From contig JAFREQ010000015.1 in assembly GCA_025331565.1 (NCBI GenBank), forward strand, positions 4,650,001 through 4,714,000: a DNA stretch of 64,000 nt, read 5' to 3'. This document shows positions 1-12,745 of this stretch, in pieces. The stretch is from Holacanthus passer (taxonomy: Eukaryota > Chordata > Actinopteri > Pomacanthidae). The translations under genes and the position numbers were made by a program. The notes under the pieces were generated by a model. It saw only the letters and a program-made list of their open reading frames with translations, searched no databases and was not told the origin of the DNA. Within the stretch, counting starts at the first letter, position 1. Each line of letters opens with the position of its first letter.

Positions 1-562
1 CTTTATAAATACCTGTAAATCTCCTCATATTGTGTCATTTTCATGGATGTGATCTGTGCATGTTGTGAGCAAACAAACCCGGATGATACCCGGCTGCTGT
101 TATTACAACATTATGCTGTCATTGGAGCAGCTTTATTTATAGGTATAGGATGCAACACCCTGATCCGAGCTCAGCCTTTGTATTAAACTTTCATCAACTC
201 GTGGTTTCACTGCTCACTTTCCTCATTTATTGAATTGACATTTGATGTTTTCTGCTCATCCCACCTCACGAGGTTGATCAAAGGCCTTATCAGCATCTAT
301 TGATCAATAACCTGCATCCTCGTGATTGTTTCTCAGACAGATTTCATTGATATTTTTTTGCTAACTTTGTGTTATGAGAATCACAAGGGCCCGATCGGCT
401 CCGAGAGATTGAAGCTTCGTGTTTATGTCCAGATCCAGAAAGCCTTCCTTTGATGGTGCTATCAGCTCCTGTGGCACATTAACATCCTGGGCCTGCACAA
501 GCCAAAGGGCCATTTAGATGTAACAAAGTATCCTCTGTGGGATGAATGGGGCATCTGCCGGA

Positions 563-635
563 GGCTCTCTCTCTCTCTCTCTCTCTCACTCTCTCACTCT
601 CTCTCTCCCCCTCTCTCACTCTCTCTCTCTCCGCC
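563..635. repeat. (CT)n microsatellite, imperfect
   Basis: Almost uninterrupted CT dinucleotides with occasional CACT and CCCC breaks. It generates long Ser/Leu and Arg/Glu ORFs on both strands that are not genes. Confidence 0.9.
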
Positions 636-834
636 CGAGCCATCGTCTGTGTACCCGGCCGAAACAGGAAGGGCAAGGCGGCCTGAAACTGTCGATTCAG
701 GTTTTGATGAAGCCCTGTTATCAGCTTCCTGCAGCCTGGACCAGCTCCACTGTCGACAGGGACAAAGTTCGGCTCCATTTCCTTTCTGTCAGAGGGGGAA
801 AACAAAAGAGCTCCACCTCTCCTGCTGCAGCCAC

Positions 835-1075
835 CTCAGCCTGATCCCAGACCTCAGCCTGGTCCCAGACCTCAGGCCATCCCCGATCCAGACCACAGCC
901 TGGTCAGATCAGAGCCTGGTTCTCAGCCTGGTCCAGACCTCAGACCAGCCCCGATTCAGACCTCAGCCTGATCCAAATCTCAGCCTGGTTCCAGACCTCA
1001 GATTGATCCAAATCTCAGCCTGGTCCCAGACCTCAGCCTGGTCCAAACCTCAGCCAAGCCTGGTCTGTGAGCCAG
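835..1075 (+). repeat. Degenerate minisatellite, about 18-20 bp unit
   Basis: The unit CAGCCTGGTCCCAGACCT and close variants (CAGCCTGATCC, CAGCCTGGTTCCAGACCT, CAGCCTGGTCCAAACCT) recur about ten times head to tail, with substitutions and small indels. It lies in rab11b intron 1. The 150-residue ORF across it is a by-product of the repeat. Confidence 0.85.
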
Positions 1076-1938
1076 ACCAGTCACCTCCCTCTGCTGTCTG
1101 ATTTAACCACAGACTGTGCGACAATGCATGAAACAGAAGGCCTGTTACTAATCAAGTCCACCCATCAGTTTATTCTGTGGACGCCACACAGCTGGGACTC
1201 CACACTGACTTTGTAGTTCACTTATGGTGTTTTTCAGTGTTAAATCCCTGTACTTGTACTCACAGTGTTGGTGCCACACTCATGTAGCTCTTTTAATGGC
1301 TCTTGAATCAGAGAGAAAGTTTTAAATGAGGGTTGGTAAACATAATTGAAGGTTAATCAGGTTAAAGCCTCCCTAACTGAGCGCTCTCCCGGAGATTTCA
1401 GCAGTTCATTTGCTTAATATCACCACTCTCAGGGTGTTTTGACTGGGCTCAACTCTTGATTTGAAAGGCCAAATGTATAAAGTTAATTAAATATGCACTG
1501 CAGAGGCATGCTTTTGTCTTTTTTGATAAATGGAGCTGAAAAACTAGTTGGAATAGATCAGAAAAAAACTTCTTTGTTTCATAACAAAGCCTCCAAAATG
1601 ATGTTTTTTAAATTAAAAACTGTAATGAATTTAAAAGCAAAAAGGCAGATTCTCAGACGCTATTGAGTTTTAGCAGCTTTTGTAATTTGCTGCACTCCTA
1701 CTTTATGGTGGTAACGTGTTTTTCAGATCCCATAAATCACACACACAAAAAAACATGAAGCCCCTGGATTTTGTTGAAACCAACATTTAGAGGCACAGTT
1801 TTATGCAATATCAACATTTTTTGGATCTATTTATATAAAAAGCCCATCCCCTACCTCTCCCATCACACACACACTATACACACACACTCATCTAATCTTT
1901 TCCTCTCTCTCCCTCTCTGCTTCTCTTTCCCTACACAG

Positions 1939-4027
<2,089 letters not shown>

Positions 4028-4600
4028 CCCATGGCAATCGCCCCTCCTCACCTGGGTCGATTATTAATTGAAATCCGCAGTGTTGGTGTGCTTCCATCCG
4101 CCCGGGGTGCAATATTGTCTGAATCTGCACTTTGTTAGATCAGTGGAGTCAGTTCCGTTCGGCCACAAACGATCAATCCCTGAGAGAGGTGTTTGAATCG
4201 ATTTCAAGTTATAATCAGACCCAGGTACAATCTGCTACATCCCAGTGCAAAAACAGGACTGACGGTACCGCGCCAAGTAGCTACCACAGTTACCCATGAT
4301 AGTGTAGCAGATTAGCTTTGCCCCGAGACCTTGTAAGCCTAGACATCTCCCTGGTAGACGGCCACACGTTGGAGGCCTGGGTTTGAGTCCTGCCTGTTCC
4401 AGTGGTACCAGCAGTCCTGTTTTTGGGCTTTCCTCCCCCTCGTTCAGTCATCATCTCAAAAGTGGTTGTGACGCTGCTGATGCTTATTTCATTTTGTGTA
4501 AAATATATTCTTTTTTTCTTTGTTTTGATTTTGATAGCTTGTCTGCTCACATACATTATATTAATGCCATGAAATTAAATTTTACAATATTATGCTGGTT
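4028..4600 (+). other. rab11b: rab11b 3'UTR with poly(A) signal
   Basis: This follows the stop codon without further coding potential. An ATTAAA at 4574-4579 is followed by a GT/T-rich element (tggttgtcctctctttcttt), which makes a plausible cleavage site near 4595-4610. A tRNA-like or SINE-like segment may be embedded at about 4290-4410. The end position is inferred from signals, not from transcripts. Confidence 0.6.
4574..4579 (+). terminator. rab11b: Poly(A) signal ATTAAA of rab11b
   Basis: ATTAAA variant hexamer 547 bases after the rab11b stop, followed within 40 bases by a GT/T-rich tract. It is the best candidate I see before the next gene's 3' end. Confidence 0.5.
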
Positions 4601-4763
4601 GTCCTCTCTTTCTTTTTAGCAATACACACACAACATGACATACAACACCTGCACAGTGACTAGTGGACCACCTTTTAACGCTAAATTATATATTTTTTTT
4701 CTATATTAAATCATCAGAATGTGGCATTTTACTGTGGCTTCAGGTCAAAGTGGAGATCGGGTG

Positions 4764-5240
4764 CAGTGGGTCCTAACCTAGGGGTCAGGCCCCTCCAAAA
4801 GGCTCACAAGATACCGGGAGTTGTGAGATGATTACAGAGTTGTGCTACACAAATGAATGGGTTTTTTTGGGCATTGAACAGAATCTTTGCTTTTACGTAA
4901 AATATTGGATTGTTATATCTCTTTAGGTTTTGAATAGTTAAATTAACGAAACCATCTGAGAAGCTTAAAGGGCAAATCAGTTGTTGCTGGAGCTGGTAGT
5001 AAAAGCTCATTAAAGGTGACAAGATGCCCCAACGAGACACTACTTTTTGTAAGGTGACCAGAGCCAAAAAGAATGGGAATCAGCAATGTATTGCAATTTA
5101 AAAACTTGTAAACTGAAACATAACTAGTGGACCTTCCCTATTAAATGTAGTAAGTAGAAGCATAAAATAGGTTAAAATAGAAATATTCAAGTGAAGTACA
5201 AGTATCTGAAATTGAACTTTAGTACAAGACCTGAATAAAT
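4764..5240 (+). mobile_element. Interspersed DNA-transposon-like remnants (hAT-like)
   Basis: This fills the gap between the rab11b and marchf2 3' ends. It begins CAGTGGGTCCTAACCTAGGG and continues with the 'ggcccctccaaaaggctcac' and 'gttgtgagatgatta' pattern, which I know as a common percomorph repeat with hAT-style CAGTGG ends. From about 5130 a second repeat type appears ('aatgtagtaagtagaagcat', 'caagtgaagtacaagtatct'), related to the element at 11591-11911. No terminal inverted repeat partner or transposase is visible. Family naming is from memory. Confidence 0.55.
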
Positions 5241-5459
5241 GTCATATAGTATACACTGTGACTCTCCCACATAATGAATGTTGTTGATCTTGCAAATGTA
5301 CTGAATAGGAAAACAATTCTAAACATGTACACAAGATGAAATCTCAGGGCACGACCCCCACAATGACTGATCATTGGATACATTTCCAAAGACCACATGA
5401 AAATCGTTAGAAGCTGCAATACCTAAAACCAGCAGACGAGTCACATTCCACATTGATTT

Positions 5460-6657
5460 AGTCCAGGAGTCCCTCATGTTTTATTGCACAATAACCCAAC
5501 TTTCCAGGGGATGCAGCAGGAAGACTACAATAACACAAAATACTTTGTTTAGCATATGCTGCATACATTGATTGACATCTCAGAACACATTTCTCTTTTG
5601 CACCAGCCTGCTCTGATACATGTCTTGTGTTTTTATATAGGACAAAGTCTGTAATCTCACTATTCAGAACACTGGTATTCTCTTCTATTTAAAATTGCAT
5701 CTCTTGTGATGTAGGACATAACTACTGGTCATTGCTAGGCAGCTCAATTAATGAATGGTGCATTTACAAGTGGAGCAGGGCTGTTTGCTAATGCACTGTT
5801 ATGACAATAGTCGAGATGTCATCCAATTAGAATGTAAACACTTTTCCACACCTTCAATACTATTTCCTTATACATTAATGCACTGCCGTTTAACGGCTGC
5901 AGGTAGTGCTATCCCATATACTACAACCTCCACTGACCCCGTGACAAGTGTGATAAATATGTGATGCCTTAGCTGTGTCTAAACAGGAGGAGGATTTGAT
6001 TTTCACTGTTCAGACAGCAATGATAAAGCTTTACCAGGAAACTTTTAAAGGGTTCCGATTATAGACAAGACCATTGGTATGAGCGACTGTCGCTCTTTTC
6101 TTGTCGAGAATGAATATTCACAGATAGACTTTGTCAATCATGTTTTTCGATTATTATCCTTTGCCGGGCTACTGGCTGCCCGTTGTTCAAAAACAGCTAA
6201 ATACATTGTGAAGGGGCATGGGGGAATTATAGGTAGTGAATATGTTTCATATTATACTGTAGTAGCATGCTGAATCAGTTATATCCTGCTACATTAGCAT
6301 GTGTCTTAGTATTTCATAAGTTGGTGTCATGGACACACAGTCGGGCTGGTTAGTCCATTGTCCATGTGTTCATGTCGTTCACATCCCAGCACTGGCTGTC
6401 CGGTGACAACTCTGTGTTTCAACATCAACTATGACTCCGGAATGAGTTCTTTCCAAAACCACTTTTTGTGGTCAGTCAATACCGTAGTAGTTTACATCAA
6501 GTGCTTCAATAAAAGAAAACAGAAGGAGAGAGTAGCTCTCTCCTCTCAGAATGGTCCATATGAAGTGCAAAAGTTCATTAATATGATTAATCTTGTTTTT
6601 TTAGAGAGTGCTTCCGTGGGCATTATTTTAAATATTCCTCTTGGCACCACTCTGCAC
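5460..6657 (-). other. marchf2: marchf2 3'UTR (predicted)
   Basis: Noncoding AT-rich sequence between the marchf2 stop (6658-6660) and the AATAAA at 5480-5485 on the - strand. Short ORFs here have no recognisable protein character. The extent is inferred from the poly(A) signal only. Confidence 0.5.
5480..5485 (-). terminator. marchf2: Poly(A) signal AATAAA of marchf2
   Basis: TTTATT on the + strand reads AATAAA on the - strand, about 1.17 kb downstream of the marchf2 stop codon. It is the first canonical hexamer in that direction that I see. It would leave about 0.9 kb between the converging 3' ends of rab11b and marchf2. Confidence 0.5.
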
Positions 6658-8912
6658 TCATACAATGGTCTCATCAGTCATTTTCTTGGTCGACTTGGTC
6701 GGCACAGAACGTTGGGTGGTGTGCGCCCCTTTCATGTCAGGCATGAGCAGGCGCACTTTCTGATTGGTCCTCCTCCACTCCGAGTACAACTGACAGTGAT
6801 ACCGAAATGACACCTGAGATTGGATTGGATTGGAGAGTGGGAGGGGGCGAGACAGGAGGTGACAACAGAGGAAAAAGACAGACATCAATACAACTGACAG
6901 CAAGATATTTGAGACAGTAGTATGGATGTAGGACAGGAACAATATGCTGACTGAAGCTACAGCTGCTGCTCAACAGGCGCTCACAAGCTGCGAGCAAAAG
7001 GGCTAATCTTTCACAATTTGTCATTTCTAGTGATTCTTTTGCTTTAGATTAAAGGATTAAGTTTCTGAAAAAGGTTTCAGATTTACAATACATGCTATTT
7101 TAAAAGAATAGGATCCAGTTAGGGAAAAGTAGTGCATTCTTAAGACTAAAAGCCATCTTAGTCTTACTGTTCTCAATGAGATATGCATGCGTGTGTGTGC
7201 ATGAACCATCTGGCCAACTTTCAAACAAATGAGTGCTCTGTGCCAGAGATTATCAAGTTGCACATACCCTCACGTCTCTCTACCATTTTGACTTTGTTCA
7301 AGTGCCATTCAAGGTCATGTTGGGACCAGTGATATAATTTCTACGATAATCAACAGCAGAACATAAATCTGTTGGTTTGATTGTCCTTCTATTGTGTCTG
7401 TGCCAGTTCCAGGTCTATGTAGGACACAAAGACATTAAAACCAACTTGTGGGTGTGAAGACACCAGAGAGAGAAGCATTCACTCTGTGTCAACAAAAGTA
7501 CAAAAACATGTATGGCATAAACATGTTTTTCTCAAATACTGTAGACTAACTTAAGAAAAGCATTAGTTACCAGTGTCCAGAGGATGTAGATGGTGAAGAG
7601 GGCAATGGTGAGGGCAATGAGGCCGACAGCCTCGAGTCTGCTCTTCAGTTGCAGGTGGTCCTGGGCTCCCCTCAGACACAGCCAACCAGAGATGGCTGCC
7701 AGGGGCGTGATGAGAAGGAAACAGGCCATGTCGCACAGCAGCGTGCGCTTCTCACTGCGAGGGCCTGGGTCCTTCAGCCACTGAGCAAGAGCAAAAATGA
7801 AGAGTCCATTGGTCCACTATGCCACTTTGCTTCAGATGGTGATGAACCATTAGTTCAAGTACAACACGAGTTATGGGTACTGCATGTGTAATGCTATTGC
7901 CTGTAATTTTGTTTTGTGTCCAATTGTTCTGGTATGGTTTCTATTTTATACACATTTAACAATTTATTCTCTTGAAGTTTCTCTATCTGTGCTTATTCTG
8001 TCCTTGTGCTACTGTAACACCAAAATTTCACCTCTGGGGGATCAATAAAGGCTTATCTTATTACAACAGAATTCTCCCAAGTAAAAGATAATTTAAAAGG
8101 TGTGACTTTCCTGCATAACAAATACGAAAGGTGTTGATGCTATTAAAAAACTACTTCTATGAATAGAGAGCTCTTATTACAAGGTCTGGCAACCAGCTCA
8201 TCAATACGAGCAAATCATCTCATATCCTGAAGATGCTACCTGTTGGCACCCACTCTACATAGCTTAAAATTAATCTCACAGACACTTCAAATGTCAGTAC
8301 AAGGCCAAAAGAAAAAACAGTCTTCCTTGCCTTAGACAAATTAGTATAGCTCATTTCCACCATATTTTGTAAAAAAAAAAAAAAAAAGACAGTAAAAGCA
8401 TTTATCCTTGCACTAAAAACCCTCTAACCTGTGTGAGTGGTTGTGGTCGTCGTTCAATGGTGAATTCTGTGTGACAGAGTTCACAGTAGCTGGTGTTGGA
8501 GGAGGACAGCCACTTCTCCAAGCAGCTCTTGTGCACTTTACCCAGAGTACCAGTGCAGTCACAGGGTGAGAGGAGCGTCTCCCCTCCAGCTCCCTCATGA
8601 CAAATCCGACACATGCCCACATCACTGTGGAGGAAAGCAGAGAAGACGACAATGTGATGATTAATCAAAGAACAATGTAATCACAGTATGTTCATTTGGG
8701 CCCCATGTGAGTTCCTCCCTCTCTTACCTCTGCAGGCTCACCGCTTTGACAACGGTGGAGAGTGGGCGGCCATCTTTAGCCGTAACCTTGGCAATGTATT
8801 GGGCCTGCGCGGTAGAATCAGACTCCTCCGAATCCTTGGAGGCATCAGATTCAGCGTTCCCAGAGTAATCACAAAGGGAGCCGGGTAGGTGGCAGCAACC
8901 TGACGAAGACAT
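6658..8912 (-). CDS. marchf2: MARCHF2 membrane-associated RING-CH E3 ubiquitin ligase
   Basis: MARCHF2 is a two-span E3 ligase of endosomes, ER and plasma membrane that ubiquitinates membrane proteins for endosomal/lysosomal sorting. Coding exons in transcript order are 8912-8728, 8624-8429, 7780-7571 and 6813-6658 (stop TGA). They join in frame to 248 residues, against 246 in human. The RING-CH finger spans about residues 67-114, with Cys67, Cys70, Cys83, Cys85, His93, Cys96, Cys109 and Cys112 (C4HC3). Transmembrane helices lie at about 141-162 and 177-197, separated by the short loop RGAQDHLQLKSRLE. The N terminus MSSSGCCHLPGSLC matches the MARCHF2 cysteine-rich start. The C terminus DETIV fits a class I PDZ-binding motif, as in the family. 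ATG 8910-8912 is the first ATG in its exon. The paralogue MARCHF3 is less likely given the N terminus and tail. The gene is convergent with rab11b. Confidence 0.97.
7955..8068 (+). mobile_element. LINE 3' end remnant (L2/Rex1-like)
   Basis: Inside a marchf2 intron, antisense to the gene. It carries the fish LINE tail pattern ctgtccttgtgctactgtaa, then 'aatttcacctctgggggatc', then aataaaggcttatctta. The last part resembles the 3' terminal repeat used for target-primed integration. It is a truncated 3' end only, with no ORF. The clade is assigned from memory. Confidence 0.65.
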
Positions 8913-9020
8913 GGCTCCGCTGAGGGTGACGGTGACTAAGATGATGATGGAGGCAACTTCAGAAGGAGGGTCTGATCCAAAAACTGATGTCCTACAGCTC
9001 TCCTCTGCTCCTCTGTCCAC
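8913..9020 (-). other. marchf2: marchf2 5'UTR part of exon 2
   Basis: Immediately upstream of the start codon on the - strand, bounded by a ctctgtag acceptor at about 9021-9028. No earlier ATG occurs in any frame of this segment, which supports 8912 as the start. The start codon context is GGAGCCATG, with G at -3. Confidence 0.6.
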
Positions 9021-10017
9021 CTACAGAGCAAATGCCTGGTGGATTATGACCAAGAGATGAACAGGAGACAAAACATAGGTGACTTGAATTGACAACACAC
9101 GTACAACCCTCTCATAAGATTTGTTATAGGTCTCAGTGAGGCCGTGATGACATAAAAGAAGGGGACATCCTAAAGGGGCAAGTTTGCTGGAAATAAACAA
9201 GGCACACACCCATCAAAAAGTCTCAAAGCAAGACACAAAATCCCCAGATTTCTCTATTTACAAAGGCATTTTGTGAGGTTAAGTTATGCTTAAGGCACAA
9301 AGAAAATTGTTAAAATCAAGATGTCATGATTGCTAAAAATGCCAAATGTGTCCTGCTGCAGAGAAATGCGTGAAAACGCATGCACAAGTCTACTGAAACT
9401 TTTTAAATGCAGTGACTCTGGAGCCATAAAAAAATGCATGTTATATTTAGTCTTTCACTTAATATAAGTAAATGAAACCTGGGTGATATGGCTTCAATAA
9501 ACTGTGTTGCTAAGCAAATGCAGAATGCATCATATTATTGTTCAGAGGAAAAATAGTTTATGATAATCCTTGAGAACAGGGGGTTCAGGCCTGTCAGCTC
9601 CTGCAACCTGCCCTTCACATTGATACTGTTGCCAATACATTCCTAAACCACTTCCTTAAAAATGAAGCATTATAATAACACATAAGTATGGAAACGTATT
9701 CATGCATTTAAAGCCCCTTACGGCAAAGCAACATAAAGCAAACAAATGACATTGTGGTCTCAGCACCGTTATCTACACTGTCTGCTTTTATTCGAAGACT
9801 AACAGTAAAAATCACAAAGCTAATTTTGGCCGATATGCAGAAATATGATTGATAGTGTTCCATGTACAACCGCCAACAAAGACAAAACGTCTCTCAGTAC
9901 AAGAAAACCACGAGAAGCAGTTGATCAGCTGTCAGCCAACAAGCTAACATATTATGTTAGTATATAGGGGAGCTGGTAAACAAGGTGAAAGACAGACATG
10001 ATCGTATATTTACTCAC

Positions 10018-10120
10018 CAGACGGCCTCTCTTTTCTCGCTTGGCCTTGGCCTTGGCCCTGCGTTAACCACACACAGGCTAGCCGAGCTAACTGGACAGCC
10101 CTAGCTACAAACTATGACAT
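10018..10120 (-). other. marchf2: Probable noncoding first exon of marchf2
   Basis: On the - strand a GC-richer segment ends in CCGTCTG followed by the strong donor gtgagt (10017-10012 read on the - strand). It would splice to the acceptor near 9021. The 5' limit is arbitrary. The exon contains a short GGCCAA tandem (about 10042-10060). It is inferred from a splice-donor match and gene position. Confidence 0.45.
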
Positions 10121-10375
10121 TGACATCTAACCAAAAGCCGATGGTAGGAGGGGATACAAAAGACGAGCACATGCGCTGCATCCTCTCCATGGCGTGTGGT
10201 GTGTCTCCCTCCGCTGATTCTGTTCGGAAAGATGGGAAGAAACGGCTCTTTCTCCCAGGATTACCAGACACAGCTAACGTGGCTAACAGGCTAGCAACGG
10301 GCAAGCCTACCTCAGCTGTGAGCGGGTCATGTGATACAGCGCTGCCTTCACAGTCACTGCTGAAGTTGTAATTAT
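10120..10375 (-). promoter_or_regulatory. marchf2: Candidate marchf2 promoter region
   Basis: Moderately GC-rich stretch upstream of the predicted first exon, flanked by AT-rich DNA. It contains TCATGTGA (10327-10334), an E-box of the M-box type bound by MITF/TFE factors. No TATA box is obvious. ORFs across it on both strands are not recognisable proteins. Confidence 0.4.
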
Positions 10376-10727
10376 GGACACATATTAGTCAAAGTGGCAA
10401 GTACGACTAGTACGCTTATAAGAAGTACTGATAATTTTCTATTGACAAATGTACTGTGGGTAGTAGTATACATTGAAATGCAGTAAAAACTGATGATGAC
10501 AGCAATGCATGTAATCGCATTTGTTTGTCCAATGATTTCATTTAAACATCAACTGGCTTATGAGAATAAAGTAAGCTAAAACAAAGAATCCTTAAAAACG
10601 ACCTTTTCTGTCTTCATTTTTATTTCCTCCTAACGTTTTGGTGTCTATAATCAATGTTACAAATAGCGCGTCCGACCGTTACAACAGCAGTTTACGAGGA
10701 AGCTTGAATGCAGCGCCCGGTGCAAAC

Positions 10728-11262
10728 CAGAGGTATTATAGTTTTGCATTTTTTATTTTCGTTTCCGTTCAATACAGTTTCGTTTCAGTTAGTTTCCTGG
10801 GTGGGTTTGCTCGTTTCAGCTTAGTTTTTATTGGTTAAAAATGTTTTGTATTTGTATTTAATGTTCATTAGTTTCAGTATTCGTTTTTTATTGTAATATT
10901 GGTGGTATTTATCAGGGGCAAGATTTAAATATTTTATATTAAAATTAATTCGTATTTTATTTTAAATATTCAGAATAGATACACAGACTGACTGACTTGA
11001 CCCACTGTCATGTGGACATCCCAGTCTATTAACATATACACTAATGCCTCCTCATGTTTGTGGTGATGACAAATTTGACCAATTTAACAAAGACTAATAG
11101 TAAAGACATTTCCTGTGTATTTTTATTTTAGTTAGTTTTGTAGGTACACAATGTCGTTTCAGTGAGTTTTTGTAGTGTAGTTTGTAGTGTATTTTTATGT
11201 CAGTTGACTAAAATGTGTTTTTTTCACACCTAGTTTTAGTTATTAGTTTGATAACTACCTTG
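10728..11262 (+). mobile_element. T-rich nonautonomous element, possibly hAT-type
   Basis: Low-complexity body with repeated TTTCGTTT, TTTCAGTTAG and TTTAGTTAT words, typical of a teleost repeat family. The left end reads CAGAGGTATTATAG and the right end reads CTACCTTG, whose complement starts CAAGGTAGTTATC, so there is a short imperfect inverted end. Flanking octamers GTGCAAAC (left) and ATACCAAC (right) match at 5 of 8 positions, in keeping with an old 8-bp hAT target duplication. No transposase is present. Confidence 0.45.
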
Positions 11263-11590
11263 ATACCAACAATACCAACTGAAACACATGATCATGTCCG
11301 TTTGGAGATATTGTGACTCAAATGTTTGAGTCTCTTTTTCCTGTCAATGTAGAGGCGACCATCGTCCTCCGTCGACAAAACATCTGGAGTACGTTGTAAC
11401 AAAATAAAACCACCAGGTGGCAGCATTGAGTGAACCCTGTCAGGGAGTCGCAGAGCGGACAGATGGGGGACAGTTGTTCCACAGGTGAGGACCAAGGACC
11501 CTCTGGGGTGAGAGATATGTGTAATGATAAAATACAACAATGATAGTTTGTACTTTTAATAAATATATACAATATTTTGTTGGATTTTTT

Positions 11591-11911
11591 TGCTTCCATT
11601 TTATGCTACTTTATACTACCTGGTACATATCAGATATAAGCATTGTACCTTTTTTGAAAACCAATAATGAGCTTAAAGCATAAAATGCATAAAAATACCT
11701 CAAACTAACTACATAAGATGCTGCTTTCATGTTACTACATCAATAATAATAACCCAATAATATCATATACAATAGAGGCCAGTGTGCTGCACAATGGCTA
11801 CTTTTACTTTTGATACTGTAAGTCAATTTTGCAAAACTTACATACTTTAAGTCAAGGTGTTTTTGCACTGTAAGTATTGCTACTGAATACTTCACCCATG
11901 ATCCACCACTG
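11591..11911 (+). mobile_element. Percomorph MITE-like repeat
   Basis: Starts near tccattttatgctactttat, contains caataataataacccaata and ctacttttacttttgatact, and ends atccaccactg. I recognise this order as a very common percomorph short DNA element with CAGTGGTGG-type ends; the CCACCACTG terminus is visible. It has no coding potential. Related fragments lie at about 5130-5240. Confidence 0.6.
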
Positions 11912-12676
11912 GGTTACAGGTGTGGCTGCTTGACTGGCTGGAATTTACAGTTTTATTTTTGTCATTTCATTTTGTTTTATTACCAGTGACTAGTTTTCAC
12001 AAAGATACAAGCCACAGACTATTGTAAAGCAGATCACTGGTTCAAAAACGTAGCAATCAAACATTAATCCACTACTGCATGATACTGTGCTGCTATCACA
12101 TACACTTCATTGTACTGTAGAAACAGAACTGTTGATCGGCAAATATAAGAATTCTCACTTGCTTCTAATTGACTTACTGAGTGTTAATGTTGTTGTGTTA
12201 ATGGAATTGGAAAAAAGTTTTGAAGAGCCAGGTCAGTGACTTTATTTAACATTTCTCTTTTTAGCATCAGCCACTGAAAACCAAACTCAGTGACATTAAA
12301 ACCTGCAAAAGTAAACATTTTGAAAAGTCCACTTGACCTAGATCTTGAAAACAACACTCAGACAGATCTAACTCTTATTTGGTCATTCTGCCTCTCTTGG
12401 AAGTGTGTATTCTGTCACTAGATATAAAACAATAATATTCCAATTTACTATTTATTGCAGACTTTTAAAATGTACTCAATAATGGATTCTAAAATGTCCC
12501 TTTAGTGTGACCTAAAATAGCAGCTTCCACATGTAATTTTTAACCATTAGTTAAACAACAATATCTATTTTTGTCATATTACCCTCTGCCCCTTATTTTC
12601 ATTCCCTTTGAACCCAAACACTGATAAAGAAGGGTCCACTCACGGTGAGTGTGATCTGACCGAGAGCGGGGATTGT

Positions 12677-12695
12677 CACACACACACACACACAC

Positions 12696-12743
<48 letters not shown>
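12677..12743. repeat. (CA)n microsatellite
   Basis: About 33 CA repeats with one CG interruption. Confidence 0.95.

Positions 12744-12745
<2 letters not shown>

Larger units (their letters stand above)
1..1938 (+). other. rab11b: rab11b intron 1 (partial)
   Basis: No coding exon is visible. Because the first complete Rab11 exon in the window starts at 1939 with a split valine codon, this stretch should be the 3' part of rab11b intron 1. The exon encoding the first 13 residues would be left of position 1. It holds a CT microsatellite (about 563-635) and a degenerate minisatellite (about 835-1075). A pyrimidine-rich tract and the acceptor ctacacag lie directly before 1939. Confidence 0.8.

Noticed and set aside
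649..1101. 150-codon ORF with repeated SLVPDLR-like units
   Set aside because: Translation of a minisatellite in rab11b intron 1, not a repeat protein.
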